In this document: positions 1-12,637 of the stretch, piece by piece
Layout of the letters: every line of letters starts with the position of its first letter
How positions within the stretch are numbered: the first letter of the stretch is position 1
Translations under genes and position numbers: made by a program
The notes under the pieces: model-generated
Database searches by the model: none
The model's input: the letters and a program-made list of their open reading frames with translations, nothing else
Told to the model about the DNA's origin: nothing
DNA from: Glandiceps talaboti
Lineage: Eukaryota > Hemichordata > Enteropneusta > Spengelidae
DNA length: 64,000 bases
Reading direction: 5' to 3'
NCBI RefSeq assembly: GCF_964340395.1
Contig: NC_135566.1
Span: 2,502,501 to 2,566,500 of the forward strand

Positions 1-33
1 ATGGTTCTATTTGCAGCTGGTGTTACGCTTTCA
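1..33 (+). CDS. possible 3' end of a truncated exon
   Basis: The window opens with an ATG followed by eleven open codons (MVLFAAGVTLS) that end exactly at a perfect donor, GTAAGT at 34-39. All three frames are open, so the frame is not fixed, and anything upstream lies outside the window. The hydrophobic start would suit a signal peptide, but a stretch this short is easily chance. No function can be assigned. Confidence 0.18.
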
Positions 34-3000
34 GTAAGTTTTTTTTCGTCCCCTTTTGTGCAATAGGTCTGTCTACCGCCGATTGATACAATCTCCAAGA
101 GATAGTCGCTCGGGATAAAAATTAAAGCAAATGATAGTACGCGTGGTTGGGCAATAGTTTCACGTTCTAATGAATCCATTCATACGCCCTATTCACTCTT
201 TTTGGGCTAGCATTTACCAATTGTGTTCCTTTCACCGCCCGCTCAATCTGACTTTTCCTCTCTAACCCCTATCTCGAAATAATGAGTGTTTTCAATTGAA
301 GGGAAAACAGGAGGGAGATGTGAAAATGGTCCAATTTGGCACTTTTGATATCAGATTTCCTCTGACTTTACTTTATCGATTTGTTCTCTGATGTAGGTAT
401 AGTTGACAAACCCCATACGCATCAACTCTGTATATCAGACCCTTAGACCAACCAACAGAAGGGACTGGCATCAACGTTTAGAAATAAACCTTTTATTCTG
501 AAAGGAAACCTTGTAAACTAGCCTATGCATAAAGCTTTCCGTCACACTTCGGCAGTTTTCGTGGATAATTTTCAGTCGTAACGGTGTCACGGTTCTATAA
601 ATGGCGAGTCTGTTTTATTTCTTAAAACTTTCATATCGCAAATTACCATGAGTGAAATTGACATTACATTCCATTTTGCACGTCGACGATTTGATCAAAG
701 ATGAGTACATTTCAAGATCATTGTATGATTTGAGCATTACTCGTTCTCAGGTGTAATCAACAGATCTACTCCGTGTGTCTGCTATAATATGGTATGTCAT
801 TTCAACACAAGAAACAGTCAAGAGAAAAAAAAGACCCTCGACCGCCTCGTTTATGTTATAATGTTATGTCGGCACTGAACACACCTCACAAAAATATCCC
901 CAAGACTATCAGACTCAACGCATCGGTAATCTGCTGGGCTCTTAAAAAGTAAACCAGCCTTTGTTTGCGATACATCATTTGTTTTGGGTGTCAATCTCAA
1001 CCTGTGCCGTACACTGTTTAGATTGCTCACACAACCGAATCGTTAGTCGCTTGAGCGCGTTAGCTTGCGTTTCACCCGTCTGGCTGGCCAATTACTAACG
1101 GTGGGCTTTGGAAGTTATTTGTTCGGTGTTACAAAGCAGTGTCTTTTTCCCCTTCCCGTACGGAATGAAACAGCATATTCTCAATACAATATTTACACCA
1201 CTTGAATGTCAGTGTAGTGGAAAAGCTGTTTTTACAACAACCTACTCTGTTCAGTATCATGGTTTTTCTTATCCCTTGTTGTTCTGATCAATAAAATCGA
1301 TATGTGCCAAGTTTACTTTCCCCTCCCTCAGATGATCACACAATCAAACAAGTTTGTGTAGACATCATAAAGAAAATCTTCAATGAGAATTGAGCTATAC
1401 CCCCCCCCCCGATACCTATCTGGACCTACCCTAGTTTGTATCACATTTGAGACTAGGATGCAAGAGGCTAAACATTAAAATAAATTCAAAACATTTAAAG
1501 TAAATTCAAAACATTTAAAATAAATTCAAAACTTAGTAAGATTTATATTATACTTATTAGAATGTCTCTCCTGTTACTACCTTGAACTTCGCCTTCAAAT
1601 TAAATAACTTTTATCATTTCAATCAACAGTATGGTGATTACATCCTAATTTTATACGAGGGTGAGATACTGATTATGCTTCCGTATGTCTTGACAAGTCA
1701 TTTCGTCATGGTATCCCCCTCACGACGTGTCGCTAAACGCGTTGTTTTGTGGCAAAATGTGGAATTCCATATCACAAATTATCGTAAGAATAAAGATTGG
1801 CAAAATTCTTTGTTTTTTCCAATAACTTACACATCAACTTTATTGAATACAATTCCATCTCTACAATTAAAAGAAATACTAACGGAACAAACAACATCGG
1901 ATTCTTAATATTTTATCCCATTCTCACTTTCGCAAAAATGATGCTTTACCGATGATACCATAAAAAGGTCAAGTGCATGTACGATAATAATCTTATCCTA
2001 AGCTTTTCCCTGGTCCGGGAAAGGGGGAGGGGGGTTGTTTAATATGCGAGCCGTGGGATAGTCCTGGTTCAACGCCCTACGAAAAAAAGCACACGCCCCG
2101 TTTGACATCTTTGTGGTTGATGTAACTAAAAAGTTTATTCCTGTGCACTGAAGTGAAAGTCAGCGACACCCTGTGATTGTTTCACCTTCGGGCATGGCAC
2201 TTTGGTATGTTAAAAGCAACAGTGGTCACACCATCCCATTGTTCATCTCGAGGATCACGCTCCTGGGACATTTTTTGGAGTCTCACAGCCTTCTAATAAG
2301 AGTACCTGGACGTGAGAACTATGAACACACCACGTTTCAAAACAAACCCAAACTACTCAAGATTAAAGGCACAAATAAGAAATCTATAGTTTGCGATATC
2401 CTAATCTATTCAAATGTTCATATAAAACTGTGCCTCAAACTTTAGAAATCAATAAACCATTGTTAGTTACTATTATCAGCTCAGCTTAGCCAATCAACTT
2501 TCAGTAAAATTAAAGTAAGGTTACAGGTGATTTTGTCGCTGATAAAATTGATTAAATGACGTCATACTTCAGAACCAAAAAAAATACGTCATTGCTTATT
2601 TATAATATTGTGAGATGAGGTTTTTACCCGTGGGTGATGCCTGTTTTAGCTACTTGTTTTACTGACTTGATATGACAATGCTCTGTTAACAGGGCAAAAG
2701 CTAGTAAGAACTTTTGGAAACTCTTTAAGTTTAGTTTTGTTGAGACCATCCAGTTTTCATTAATATTGTGTTTATGTAGTCTTTAGGTAGTAAAGTAGCA
2801 ATTGATCTTGTTTTAAATTCTTGTTGTAATGTTTTAAGGATTTGATCACAAGGCGATCATACATACTTCAACAAGTACAACAAAATAAATACGTCAGAAC
2901 TTTTTTAAAATGTGGAAAAAAATGGTTACAGCTAGTGAAGCTTTCAAAGAAACGAAATTTCGAAAGTTGCATGTTATCTGTGTATGGACTTATTCCATAA

Positions 3001-3716
3001 CATTACTACTGCAATGCATAGAACAGTACAAATGAAAACACAGCCGCAAATCTGGGTAGAATGTCACATATATTTGATATATATTAGTTATTATCTAATG
3101 TTGGTTTTTATTTTCTTACACTGTTTTGATACTTTGCTGATAAAAATGTAAAGTTTCAAAAACCTTGCATAACAATTATTGTTTTGCAGTATTTTCATTT
3201 GTAAAGTGTAAGTTTTCAAAGAGATAACCAAAACTTGAAGATTATGATTGAAAATTTGTCACTTTTACTAAGAAAATAAACACCCAATTAGATCAGAATG
3301 TGTTACATGTAATCAGTTCGTCTTGCAAAAGATCAAATTTACTATCAGTCATTTATTTATTAAAACTCATGGTGTGTTTACTGCCGAGACTTTTGTCATA
3401 AGAATCAGTTTTAAAGTTCAAATAAAGTTCTAGTTCCGTTTTGCCTCTCTGTGCAAACTTCAAGCGATGTAAATATATCATTGATGTTTTACAGATTAAA
3501 GGATAAAGAGGCCTCATTTTTCGTTGAAAAAGGGCATTTACGGAGGGGATTTGGTAAGGGACTTTTAGTCACATGACAACCACGTGATATCAAATGTCTA
3601 AATACAGATCTTCAAACCACATATCGTAATTTTTTGAAAATTGAAACATTTCCTATATGCAACCATTTTGCCAATTAATCAAGTGAACTTTGGAGTGTGT
3701 ATATTTATTGCACATC
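34..3716. other. no gene seen; CpG-normal non-coding sequence
   Basis: I see no supported gene here. The longest frame (1582-1908, 108 codons) has no ATG at its start, no flanking splice pattern I trust and no recognisable motif. There are short homopolymers (C run near 1400, G-rich patch near 2023-2035), a small 20-bp tandem repeat (1481-1532) and one perfect CRE-type palindrome at 2557-2564. CpG is not depleted, in contrast to the part of the window beyond 13 kb. Confidence 0.5.
1481..1532. repeat. 20-bp tandem repeat, 2.6 copies
   Basis: The unit taaattcaaaacatttaaag repeats with a period of exactly 20 bp and one base change between copies. It is AT-rich with no other notable property. 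Confidence 0.85.
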
Positions 3717-3804
3717 ATGTCCGGCATAAAAGTGATGTGTATATTTATTTTCATTTTATCTCATACAAGGTCTGTGACAATCAATGAAGTGTTTCAAAAA
3801 GAAA
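3717..3804 (+). CDS. candidate signal-peptide-like first exon
   Basis: An ATG at 3717 opens 29 codons plus one base that end at a perfect donor GTAAGT (3805-3810). The translation begins MSGIKVMCIFIFILSHTRS, a basic start then a hydrophobic core, as in a signal peptide, and ends NEVFQKE. The segment from about 3783 through the donor resembles that around 4072-4101, which also encodes EVFQ-(R)-E before a donor. That points to an old local duplication of an exon end. I do not recognise the protein. The donor and hydrophobicity are visible; translation is inference. Confidence 0.25.
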
Positions 3805-3999
3805 GTAAGTCTCAACAAATTCGTCATCACTTATGTTTTTGATACATTTGATAGTTTTTCCAGGTGAGAATTCTACCATTAACTGCTACTGATCTTATAG
3901 AGTATTTTCATTCAGTAAGATAGTATACAAGTAACTTATTTTTGCTGAAATTACGATTCAAACAAAACTAATGTCTGGCATGTGATGCGCTTTTTTAAG

Positions 4000-4095
4000 C
4001 CGATGGATGCCCATTTCCTCTTTAGCCCTTACAAGGCCAACATGTTTATTTTACGTGGATACCGTACTTGCCGACGAAGTATTTCAAAGAGAAAA
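4000..4095 (+). CDS. candidate internal exon, phase 2/2
   Basis: The segment lies between an acceptor (gcgcttttttaag) and a donor GTATGT at 4096-4101. Its 96 bases are open in the phase 2-2 frame and end with ADEVFQREK. The end matches the end of the candidate exon at 3717-3804 in sequence as well as in translation. The matching frame and symmetric phase favour a duplicated exon module, but the first codons show no domain. An overlapping open frame from an upstream ATG also exists, so the reading frame is uncertain. Confidence 0.25.
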
Positions 4096-4285
4096 GTATG
4101 TCTAATATCCGTCTGCTTAGCAGATAAATACTGTTATTGTTCGTGCCTGGATTTCGTAGTGACGTCTCCACCATTGGTCTATTAAACTCCTATAGCCGAA
4201 GCATTGACGATTTGTGATCCATCATTGTTCTTTGTTTGGACTAATTTGACGTTACCAAGGTTTGCCAATTTACGGTTTTTGTTAG

Positions 4286-4400
4286 ATTCCAGTGGTGCAA
4301 ATGTCATCGATAAAAAGTGGTGGAGGCAGCGGTGCAAACCACCTCACTGCTAACACAATTAACGTTTCCTTAGATATGGGGCGTCTGCAGAACCACAAAG
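4286..4400 (+). CDS. candidate exon, Gly/Ser-rich, phase 0/1
   Basis: The acceptor tttttgttag precedes 115 bases open in phase 0, and a GTGAAA donor follows at 4401. The translation contains SSIKSGGGSGANHL and NVSLDMGRLQNHK. The composition is protein-like and CpG-containing, and the unspliced frame reaches a stop eight bases past the donor. I recognise no family. The donor is moderate, and no compatible partner exon is evident nearby. Confidence 0.25.
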
Positions 4401-4757
4401 GTGAAAACGATTAACATGTCTGTCAAGATATCAAAAAGAAACTATTTTACAACATATTTCGGTAAGTTTGCCTAATCTTTGAGAGAATAACATATGTTTC
4501 ACGACAGAGTGGAGATAGATTGATGCCAGAGTTACACCCAATAGAAGAATCCTATATTTAACTTTAAATAGTGGACAAGGTCACTGCTTAAGGAGACCAT
4601 CAAGTTTATTTTCGTTATTTGGCTTTTAATTATAACAGCAACCCCCTAAAATTCAACGATAAAAGTACTACATCATTGGACCCATCATTGAATGAATCAT
4701 TACATCGTATGCGCACAAACCTAGAGCTTCATTACATATAACGCACATCACTCGGCG

Positions 4758-4850
4758 AGTCAAAAATGACGTCATCAGAAATAACGTACATGACTCAGTG
4801 ATTCATCAACAACGACGTACATTACTCAATGATTCAAAATCTTACGTCAT
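4758..4850. promoter_or_regulatory. cluster of CRE/AP-1-type bZIP motifs
   Basis: Within 93 bp there is a perfect CRE palindrome TGACGTCA (4767-4774), an AP-1 site TGACTCA (4791-4797), a near-CRE TTACGTCA (4842-4849) and two further half-sites (GAGTCA, ACGACGTA). Two more perfect TGACGTCA palindromes occur at 2557-2564 and 5330-5337. bZIP proteins of the CREB/ATF and Jun/Fos families are known to bind such words. Function here is inference. Confidence 0.4.
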
Positions 4851-5709
4851 TGTGTGTACTGTTATTATAATGACACAGGTACAAGTAGATTTTCGGCACA
4901 AGGCTAAAAATATCGAAGAAAACATTGTGAAATTGTCGGAAAATGCCAGTGTATACAATACTCGGTGGATATACACATAAATACATAAAAGTACTATGGG
5001 GGTGTACATTGCAAATGTTTACTTTGAAAATTGACAACGAAACTTGGAAGAGTTAACCGAACACAATACAGAACATAAAATGAAAATTGCGCTCTAACTT
5101 TTTTTAAACTTATGAATGAGCCTTCGTGACTACTTCTACCGATTAAAGTTACACACAGCTAACTGATACAAACCATGCTGCAATTAAAAGTCGGAAAGTT
5201 GTTATACGTACCCCTCTCTTCAACCTAACTTTAAGACTTCAGAATCTGTGTACTTCTGACAAAGAAACTTTCATTTTAATATTTATATAACGTAAAACAC
5301 GCGGAAGACTATTATCTCGCGTATAGCAATGACGTCATCAAACTATTGAAACGTTTTATCAAGACATTGGTACACTTGTCATTATTACGAATAGAATAAT
5401 GACAGAACATCCCTGAAATACGATAACTTAGAAAAACATTAATTGTGGATTACAGTTAACGTTTTGAGTGTATGGGGTGATCTGATATTGCCATTAAGTC
5501 TCCAGAGTCTCAATTTTCCACTAATTGGCTTTTTTTTTACTCGTATGTAGGTTATCACACGTTAATTTGTTAACGTTTTCCATATAAATATTTCTTTCGA
5601 CTGTAGACGATTGAACACGATAGAAAATTAAAAGTATATATATGTGAACCTCGAGATCAAGACATCTAAACCATATAATATTTTATATCGTAATGTTGTT
5701 ATATTTCAG

Positions 5710-5769
5710 GAGAAAGTGGTACCATTTGAGAAAGTCGTCACGTGGTATGATTGGATATTAGGTGAAGAG
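5710..5769 (+). CDS. candidate 60-nt exon, phase 0/0
   Basis: The acceptor ttgttatatttcag is followed by exactly 20 open codons (EKVVPFEKVV then TWYDWILGEE) and a GTACGA donor at 5770. The valine, tryptophan and glutamate content is unusual for random AT-rich DNA. If the donor is not used, the frame continues ten codons (VRMRNKRPGT) to a stop, which would make it a terminal exon. It lies directly before the RFX-like minisatellite. No domain is recognised. Confidence 0.3.
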
Positions 5770-5789
5770 GTACGAATGAGGAACAAACG

Positions 5790-6510
5790 CCCCGGTACTT
5801 AGGCGTGGGAACAACTTCATAACAACAGCCTTGCAATCACATGCTACCTCACATAAGGTACAAACTGTTTCATCGTATGTCATCTCACATCCCTGTACAA
5901 CCACCTCAGTAACTAGGCGTGACAGCAACTCCATAGCAACAATTGTGTACACCACATGTAGCCAAGACACTTGTATCTTTATAATACACATTGGTGTACA
6001 GAGCTAAAGTAACACCAAAACAAGTCGTTGGTCAACATCACATGCTATCTAACATAAGATCTTGGTGGACAACCTATTCATGGGAACAACCTCTTAGCAA
6101 CAAATCACATCGTGTCATCTCACATGCGGTGCAAACATCCCGGTATTAAATATAACTAGGCATTGTAGCAACGCTATACCAACAGCCTTGCAATCACTTG
6201 CTACCTCACATGAGAGACACACCGTTTCATAGGATGTCATCTCACATCCTTGTACAAACATCCCAGTAACTGGGCTTGGCAGCAACTCCATAGCAACGAT
6301 CGTTCAATCGCATGCCATCTTACACCCCTGTACAAACATTCCGGTAACTAGGCGTGGCAGCAACGCCATAGCAACGATCGTGCAATCGCATGCCATCTTA
6401 CATCCTTGTACAACCATCCCAGTTACTAGGCGTGACAGCAACCCCATAACAACAACCTGTGCAATCAAATGCCATTTCACATCCTGGACCTTGTACAAGC
6501 TAGTAATTAG
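5790..6510. repeat. degenerate minisatellite (78-bp and ~112-bp units) with RFX-like motif
   Basis: Units of the form 'taactaggcgtggcagcaac ... catagcaac' recur at 5807, 5921, ~6080, ~6167, 6278, 6356 and 6434. The last three are spaced exactly 78 bp; others are longer by an extra segment containing acctcacat. The reverse complement of each unit holds GTTGCTATGGNGTTGC, an imperfect palindrome like the X-box bound by RFX proteins (consensus close to GTTGCCATGGCAAC). Reading frames across it on both strands come from the repeat and are not genes. Confidence 0.75.
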
Positions 6511-8170
6511 GCGCGGCAGCTACTTCAGGACAACAACTTTAATTCATTCTTTACAAACAAATGATAAACGTACCACTTTTGTAACACTTTATAATTACAA
6601 TACACAATTTGGTAGAGATTATGTCAAGAATTGCAGGAAAACAGAAATATTCTTTATCCAAATGGTTTTGGCGGGTAATAGTAGCTGTGTTATAGTGTTC
6701 GACAACGTATTACAATGACGTGGTCAACAATTGTAGAACTTGTATCTGAATTACACGTAAAATGATGCACATTACCAAAACATGGCCAGGGATGCTTGCC
6801 TCCCTTGATGACAGTATTTCGCTATTCAATACCAAATGTCAACGTTTTCAATAACGAAGTGAAGGGTGAATATACCTTCTAGGTCGGTGAAACATTAGCA
6901 ACAATATATGCAGCTTGGTAGACTAGAATCTGCCGTTGGCTTCATGCGACCATTACCAAAGAAATTCAAATTGAAAGTGATTCAAAGTGAACGGATAGCC
7001 TTTCGACTACTATAGCTTGTTAGTTGTGGGTTGGAATTACAGAGAAGGGTGTTTATTGGTCTTAAATTTAGCAAACGTTCAACACAGTATTTTCAGTTTA
7101 CATTATCATGAAATGTCGGTTAGGGTGGGGGTAGTGCTGGGAGGGTGACGGGAGGTCACAATAAGGTTACTCAGACAAGCCAATGCAATGGTTATGAACC
7201 AAGAATGTCGCATGGTCGAAGTAACCATTTACTCTTTCAGTTTAAATCCTTAAACATGTTAAACGCTTCTACTTAAGTCGTATCGTTTGTTTCTTGTTAT
7301 TTAAGCTTACACCCTTTCCACCACTTGTTTTGTTAAGGGATTTTAGCTGTACTTTTTCTTAGGCACAACAATGGTCCCTGCTCGACGCTAACGACAGACA
7401 TCGGCAACCTCAAAGGCTGTAGCATGTTTATCGTTACCGTATCAAAGCGGAACGTTACTGTGTAGTTGTACCACTGTGACAGTTTATTTTGACTAGACCA
7501 ACATGTTCAGTCATGAATAAGGTCTGATAAAAAGAACTCTCATACTTTGTGGCGTGTTGTTTTGAAATCGACAAAACATGGTCTTCTAACAGAGAAAGAG
7601 GGAGCTATTTATAATACGTTATCCTTCAGTGGATCCCTTCCGTCAAAACTCTTGCAGTTCACGTCACTGGAAAGTGTTATTAGTAATATTACTTTCAATT
7701 TTTAATGTTTCGCTGGTGTTTTATGAGATATTTTGGACCGTGAGGCAATGAGAGTTGTAAAATGATAAACTAATGTCAACAGAGTTTGAGGAACAAGTAC
7801 ACGTGTAGTGTAGTAAACTACACTATATAGATACACGCCACAATTTCGCTTTGTACGTGTAGCCATATGTTGACACCACACAGCTCATAAAGCTGTTCCA
7901 TAATGCATCGCGCGCGGTATAGCAGAAAGGGAAAGGAAAACAGAAAAGAGAAAAGGAGGTGAAATTCGTTCTTCGTAACATTTTATGAGAAAAAAAGAAT
8001 ACCGCTATAGTGAGAAAGTACAAAAGCTGTTGACTGACCAACTTTTAAAACATGTTATTTCACGATAAAAGGGTGAACTGTAAAGCAGAGGACGTGCAAA
8101 TAACACTAAACTGCATTTTGTACCGTATTAGATATTTTGGCGCGAAACAGAGCGAGAGAGAGAAAACGGG
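6511..8170. other. no gene seen
   Basis: There is no supported exon or RNA gene. The sequence has moderate CpG and a G-rich patch at about 7123-7155. Short frames on both strands lack domains or good splice pairs. Confidence 0.5.
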
Positions 8171-8173
8171 AGA

Positions 8174-8348
<175 letters not shown>

Positions 8349-8750
8349 TTCGACTTGACAAAGCTTATGACACTTTGCTTCCAAAAATCTATCCCACCGT
8401 TATTCTATTCATTTGATCATTTTCACTATTTATTTGTTTACTCATATTCTACGTATCAAACACCGGATGAAATGAGAGTGACATATCTGAGCTAGACTCT
8501 GGATTTGATACTTTTTACGATAAAGACCACTTGTCTAGAGTTTGACAGCTCGCTGTGACTGGATCCTGAGCAATGATTATGGTGTTATTCTCTGGATACT
8601 TCAGGCAAATTCTAAATTTGATAAACATTGAAACTCATTTGATGTCAGATGTAGTAAATATAAACGTCTCCACTCTCTGATTTCACACTGTCGATATAGG
8701 TGTGAAAGCACGTCAATTCCAGATTGACCTTTGACCCTCGTTACCTCGGG

Positions 8751-8790
8751 ATGAGTGGTGCCGATAGAAGACGTCGTAACAGTTATCAAG
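8751..8790 (+). CDS. candidate first coding exon (exon 1 of model A), phase 1 end
   Basis: An ATG at 8751 in context cgggATGa opens 13 codons, MSGADRRRRNSYQ, plus one base, and ends at a strong donor, AAG|GTAAGG (8791-8796). The ORF stays open upstream of the ATG to a stop at about 8710, so an upstream acceptor cannot be excluded. It lies in the CpG-normal upstream part of the window, as a first exon of a gene running to the right would. The run of four arginines is basic and probably not a signal peptide. The phase-1 end fits the phase-1 start at 35348. I do not recognise the protein. Confidence 0.3.
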
Positions 8791-8932
8791 GTAAGGCCAT
8801 GTGGTTATTTGCCAGGAGTAATTCTTACTATATATGAAAAAAATTCCATTTATTTGAATTTATATACTCAACCACAACATGTTTCTACCGGTTGTGATTA
8901 AACATTGAAAAAAGCATACGAGTAAAGTAAAA

Positions 8933-9055
8933 CATACATACATACATACATACATACATACATACATACATACATACATACACACACACATACATACATA
9001 CATACATACATACATACCTGCCTGCCTGCCTGCCTACCTACCTACATACATACAT

Positions 9056-9095
<40 letters not shown>

Positions 9096-9135
9096 ACATA
9101 CATACATACATACATACATACATACATACATACAT
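8933..9135. repeat. (CATA)n compound microsatellite
   Basis: This is a tetranucleotide CATA array with internal patches of CACA, CTGC and CTAC. The variant patches are embedded in otherwise perfect repeats, which suggests slippage around point mutations. Confidence 0.95.
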
Positions 9136-12100
9136 GAACACGATTAGCGCTATTGAAAATCACGACCCAACAAAAAATAAACGAACAAAATTTCTTAATT
9201 TTGATTGTTTTTGTATATATTATCCTGCTTGAGAGAAATCGCTATAAATGGCAGCAAAACGATCGCGACTGAGAAGTAAAACGTAACCAAAGTCGAATAG
9301 TGGAATTGAACGATTGATCTTACTACAGTGAGTCAGGGGCTGGACACGATGCGGTGCGTGACTGACTATTTTAGCGTGTCACTTGCACTGTCCGAAGGGG
9401 CCGGATGAGTGACAAAACGTGGTAATTACATGTCTGAGTGTACGTCAACGTTGGAAGAAAATGGACTGCCATTAGCTAAAACCTAAAAGTGTGCGACAGC
9501 TTCACCACCGTTTCAATAAAATCAGAGCAAGTTTCGCCCGAATTTTAAACAAAAGTTGCAGCTCGCGGCAATTACCACGTCTCGGTCGAACTCGCTGTCT
9601 CCTTAAGACCGAGGGAATACGATGTAAGCTGACAAAACTTGATTGGACAGTCACCCAGACTGGCACCGCTCAACAATAAATCAAAGAATGCCAAAACCAT
9701 GTTGACAGTAATGTTTTTAGGGCATCTCCCGGCACCTTCTAAGCTGTGAAATCTTAATGACGAGTAAGGCCAATCGACGCAAAAGGGAGAGAATTCATCG
9801 ACGCACTTGGCTAATTCCATGAACTTGCGTCCTGTGAAAAGTACACTCCCTACTGACTTAAGACAAAGTAAGAAGTAGCTCTCGGGAGAGTCTGAAATTT
9901 GAAAAGTTGACGGAACTTGGTGAAAGACGGTCGTACTTTGACTCATTGTATAACATCTCAAGGGTCGTAAAATCTGATTCTACGATACACCTGTGGGTTT
10001 TCAAGTATAGTTCTGTTATGATGCGAAAGCTTCACCGCTAAAATTTAAGAGAGAATTCGCATTTGGGACTTATTCGGTAGAAGTTTGAAGTCACCTCATA
10101 ATTTACAAATTAAGAAATGCATTGTTGTCAAACTCTATGACCAAATTGAAAAATGAAGTTTTCTATGTGTTGTGAATTTTGATAAACGTACGCCCGACTC
10201 TGGATAACGGAACATGACAGCTAATTTTTCTTCAAAAGTAGTCCTATATCGTGAAATAAGGTCAGGAGTTTTTTTTAAGTCGCTCCCAGTCACGATATAC
10301 AGTTGAATCTATTCTGAAATACTACTGAGACCGAATTTCGGAGATAAAAAAATTGTCACAAAGTAAACTAAATATTGTCGTTTAATAATTCCACTTTTTT
10401 TGTATGTGACGATTTCAAAAGGGGAACTTTACGACAATATAATCGTAAGCTGATGTGCAAAGTTAAGTATTCCACACATGTAGAGGCGATGTACATCTAG
10501 TAAACGACAGTTTCTGTTTGAATCCCAAATTAAATTTGATAACATCTTAACTACAAGTGCATTTATTATGGTCAGAAATTGAGAATTATGGGACGTAATT
10601 GAAATAATTAAATCTTGACTGACGATACGTTATTCTTCTTGCCGTCAGGCGTAGTCTGTACGCAATAAATGATTCATGTTTTGGCGGGAGACAAATTTTG
10701 TCGTCAGCAGACAATGTGATTTTTCAAAGCCACTTTTTGGGGTGTTTTTATGACTTTTAACGGAAATTTCCATTGTCCCTTCTGTGGATTAAAGGTGTTT
10801 AATTTAACTGCATCAGAAAATTCAGAACGTCTGTTGTAAAATAACGACTGTACGATCTCCTTTCTTTTTCACGCTGCCATGTTGAAGTGTACAACGATGA
10901 GTCAGATTGCACTGAGTGCGTCTCTTGCGGGTAGAGTAACGTCTGTGATAGAGTGCGAAAAACGGACGGTGTTAACATGGTATTCAGATGGACGTTAGTA
11001 CTGGCATACTTATTTGAAAATTTCACAAAGTGTGCATCTTTTCCGCATTAAGGAACTTTAATCGGCAATGACTATCAACTTGAGTTCATCAAATCTGCGC
11101 TGACGCTGTTGTGACGTACGATTTTTGACATTTTAGCATTGGCGTAGGCGTTGCTATCGCGCCGTGCTCTCTCGCTTGCGTCATTCTATTCGTAGAGACG
11201 GTGGAAACGTAGTTTATTTTGATGACCAAAAGACTGAGATAAAAATAGCACGGATCATCTTTTAGGTGTTAATTCATGCCTCTGTAATATTTGTAATCGT
11301 ATTAAATATATATCAATCAGAACTTGAACTTTTGTGTTTGATACGAACGCAACTAAAATCAAGTCTGTCTTTACTGGATAGAATGTGACAATGTACACGT
11401 ATTTTAAATAAATTTAGACTGTTGTCTGTCATATCCTATGCTATGACATGTAGTCGTCCATTCCAACGAATTCTACAGATCAAGTAAATTGCTAAGTATT
11501 CTAATGTAGTTGTTTTATCTTTTTCCCCCAGATTAATTCTACTCCCTAGTTGAACAGGTATGTAAACCACAAGGTTTGCTGGGTCATAAACAACATTTAC
11601 AGAATGGTATTTAGCCGCCAAATCGTTACTTATGTCTACAGCATCTCCATTTAATCTTCATATAGCCTTTAGCACGTATACAGGTGTAGCAGATGTATTG
11701 GTCTTCGTATTTACAGGAGAAAAAAAACATGTCTTCTCGGACTTTCTATATATCAAACAATGTCGCACAGAAATGTAGTCAAAATTATTGATAATTATAA
11801 GAACAGTTTTTGCCTCCAGTGGCACCTTACTGTCGTAAAACCTCCAGGCCCATTTGCGGCAACACCGTAAAACACAAACCCCGTTTTCAAGTTGCAGGGG
11901 CGGAAAGATGCTCTGGGAATCTCAACTACCCACAGGAATAATATGTGAAAGGTCCGCGATATTTCACTAGTGCGACTAAATCCTAAATTTTAGTTTAAGT
12001 TTGAATCTCGCGGTCCTACAAACCAGTGTTATTCTATCACATACTACTATTGCCTGCAATATGGCCATATAGTAATTACGTTAATACTACATATAGTATA

Positions 12101-12637
12101 TCCGATCTCTAATTCATACCATGGGTTACGAGTGTCTGTGGAACTACCCTTTGTTGTGCTACGTACGCTGTTCTGTACTTGATAAAATTTGGCAATCGGT
12201 TGACAGGCAGAATTGAACTGAATATTATAATTTCTTTTTAACTTTAATAGCTTGAAAGTTAACGGAGGCATATAGCTTATATACCTTTGCAGGTAAACTA
12301 AGAGATTGAATTTTTTGTGACTTTTCCCACAAATGTCACCGAATCGATATACTTGTGTGTTCTTTCACGGCCTTCATAGAAACCAGTTTACGAGTACGAT
12401 GACTGTATTCGGTCAGTCAAGTAACTCCGTTTTAATCCGTACACAGCTATAACGTACAAAATTTACACTTTTACGAAGCACGGCTCTTGAAATAGTCCAC
12501 TTTAATATGCTGGTTTAAAGTTTATGAAGTAACAATGATAATCGGGCTTGTCTTTTAATCATCAATAAAATCATGAAGTGAATTCGACTTGTTTTATCAG
12601 ATATTTGAATCAGACGAAAACATGACTTGTCGTTTAC
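9136..12637. other. CpG-normal non-coding region, possible regulatory content
   Basis: There is no supported gene. CpG is frequent, especially 9300-9660 and 11090-11210. A 129-codon minus-strand frame (9572-9961) has an ATG but no recognisable motif or splice context. If the exon at 8751-8790 is real, this is the start of a very long first intron, where enhancers and alternative promoters are often found. Confidence 0.4.
11090..11215. promoter_or_regulatory. local CpG-rich patch
   Basis: The patch contains several CpGs within a short span, including ttgctatcgcgccgtgc, which matches an E2F-like TCGCGCC word, and a gacgtacg palindrome. It is the densest CpG stretch I noticed. Promoter or enhancer function is inference; no TATA box or transcript evidence is visible. 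Confidence 0.2.

Noticed and set aside
1582-1908. 108-codon plus-strand frame
   Set aside because: Begins at TTG with no upstream acceptor I trust; no motif.
9572-9961. 129-codon minus-strand frame with an ATG
   Set aside because: No domain, no splice signals, no conserved-looking segment; such a length is possible by chance in CpG-normal DNA.
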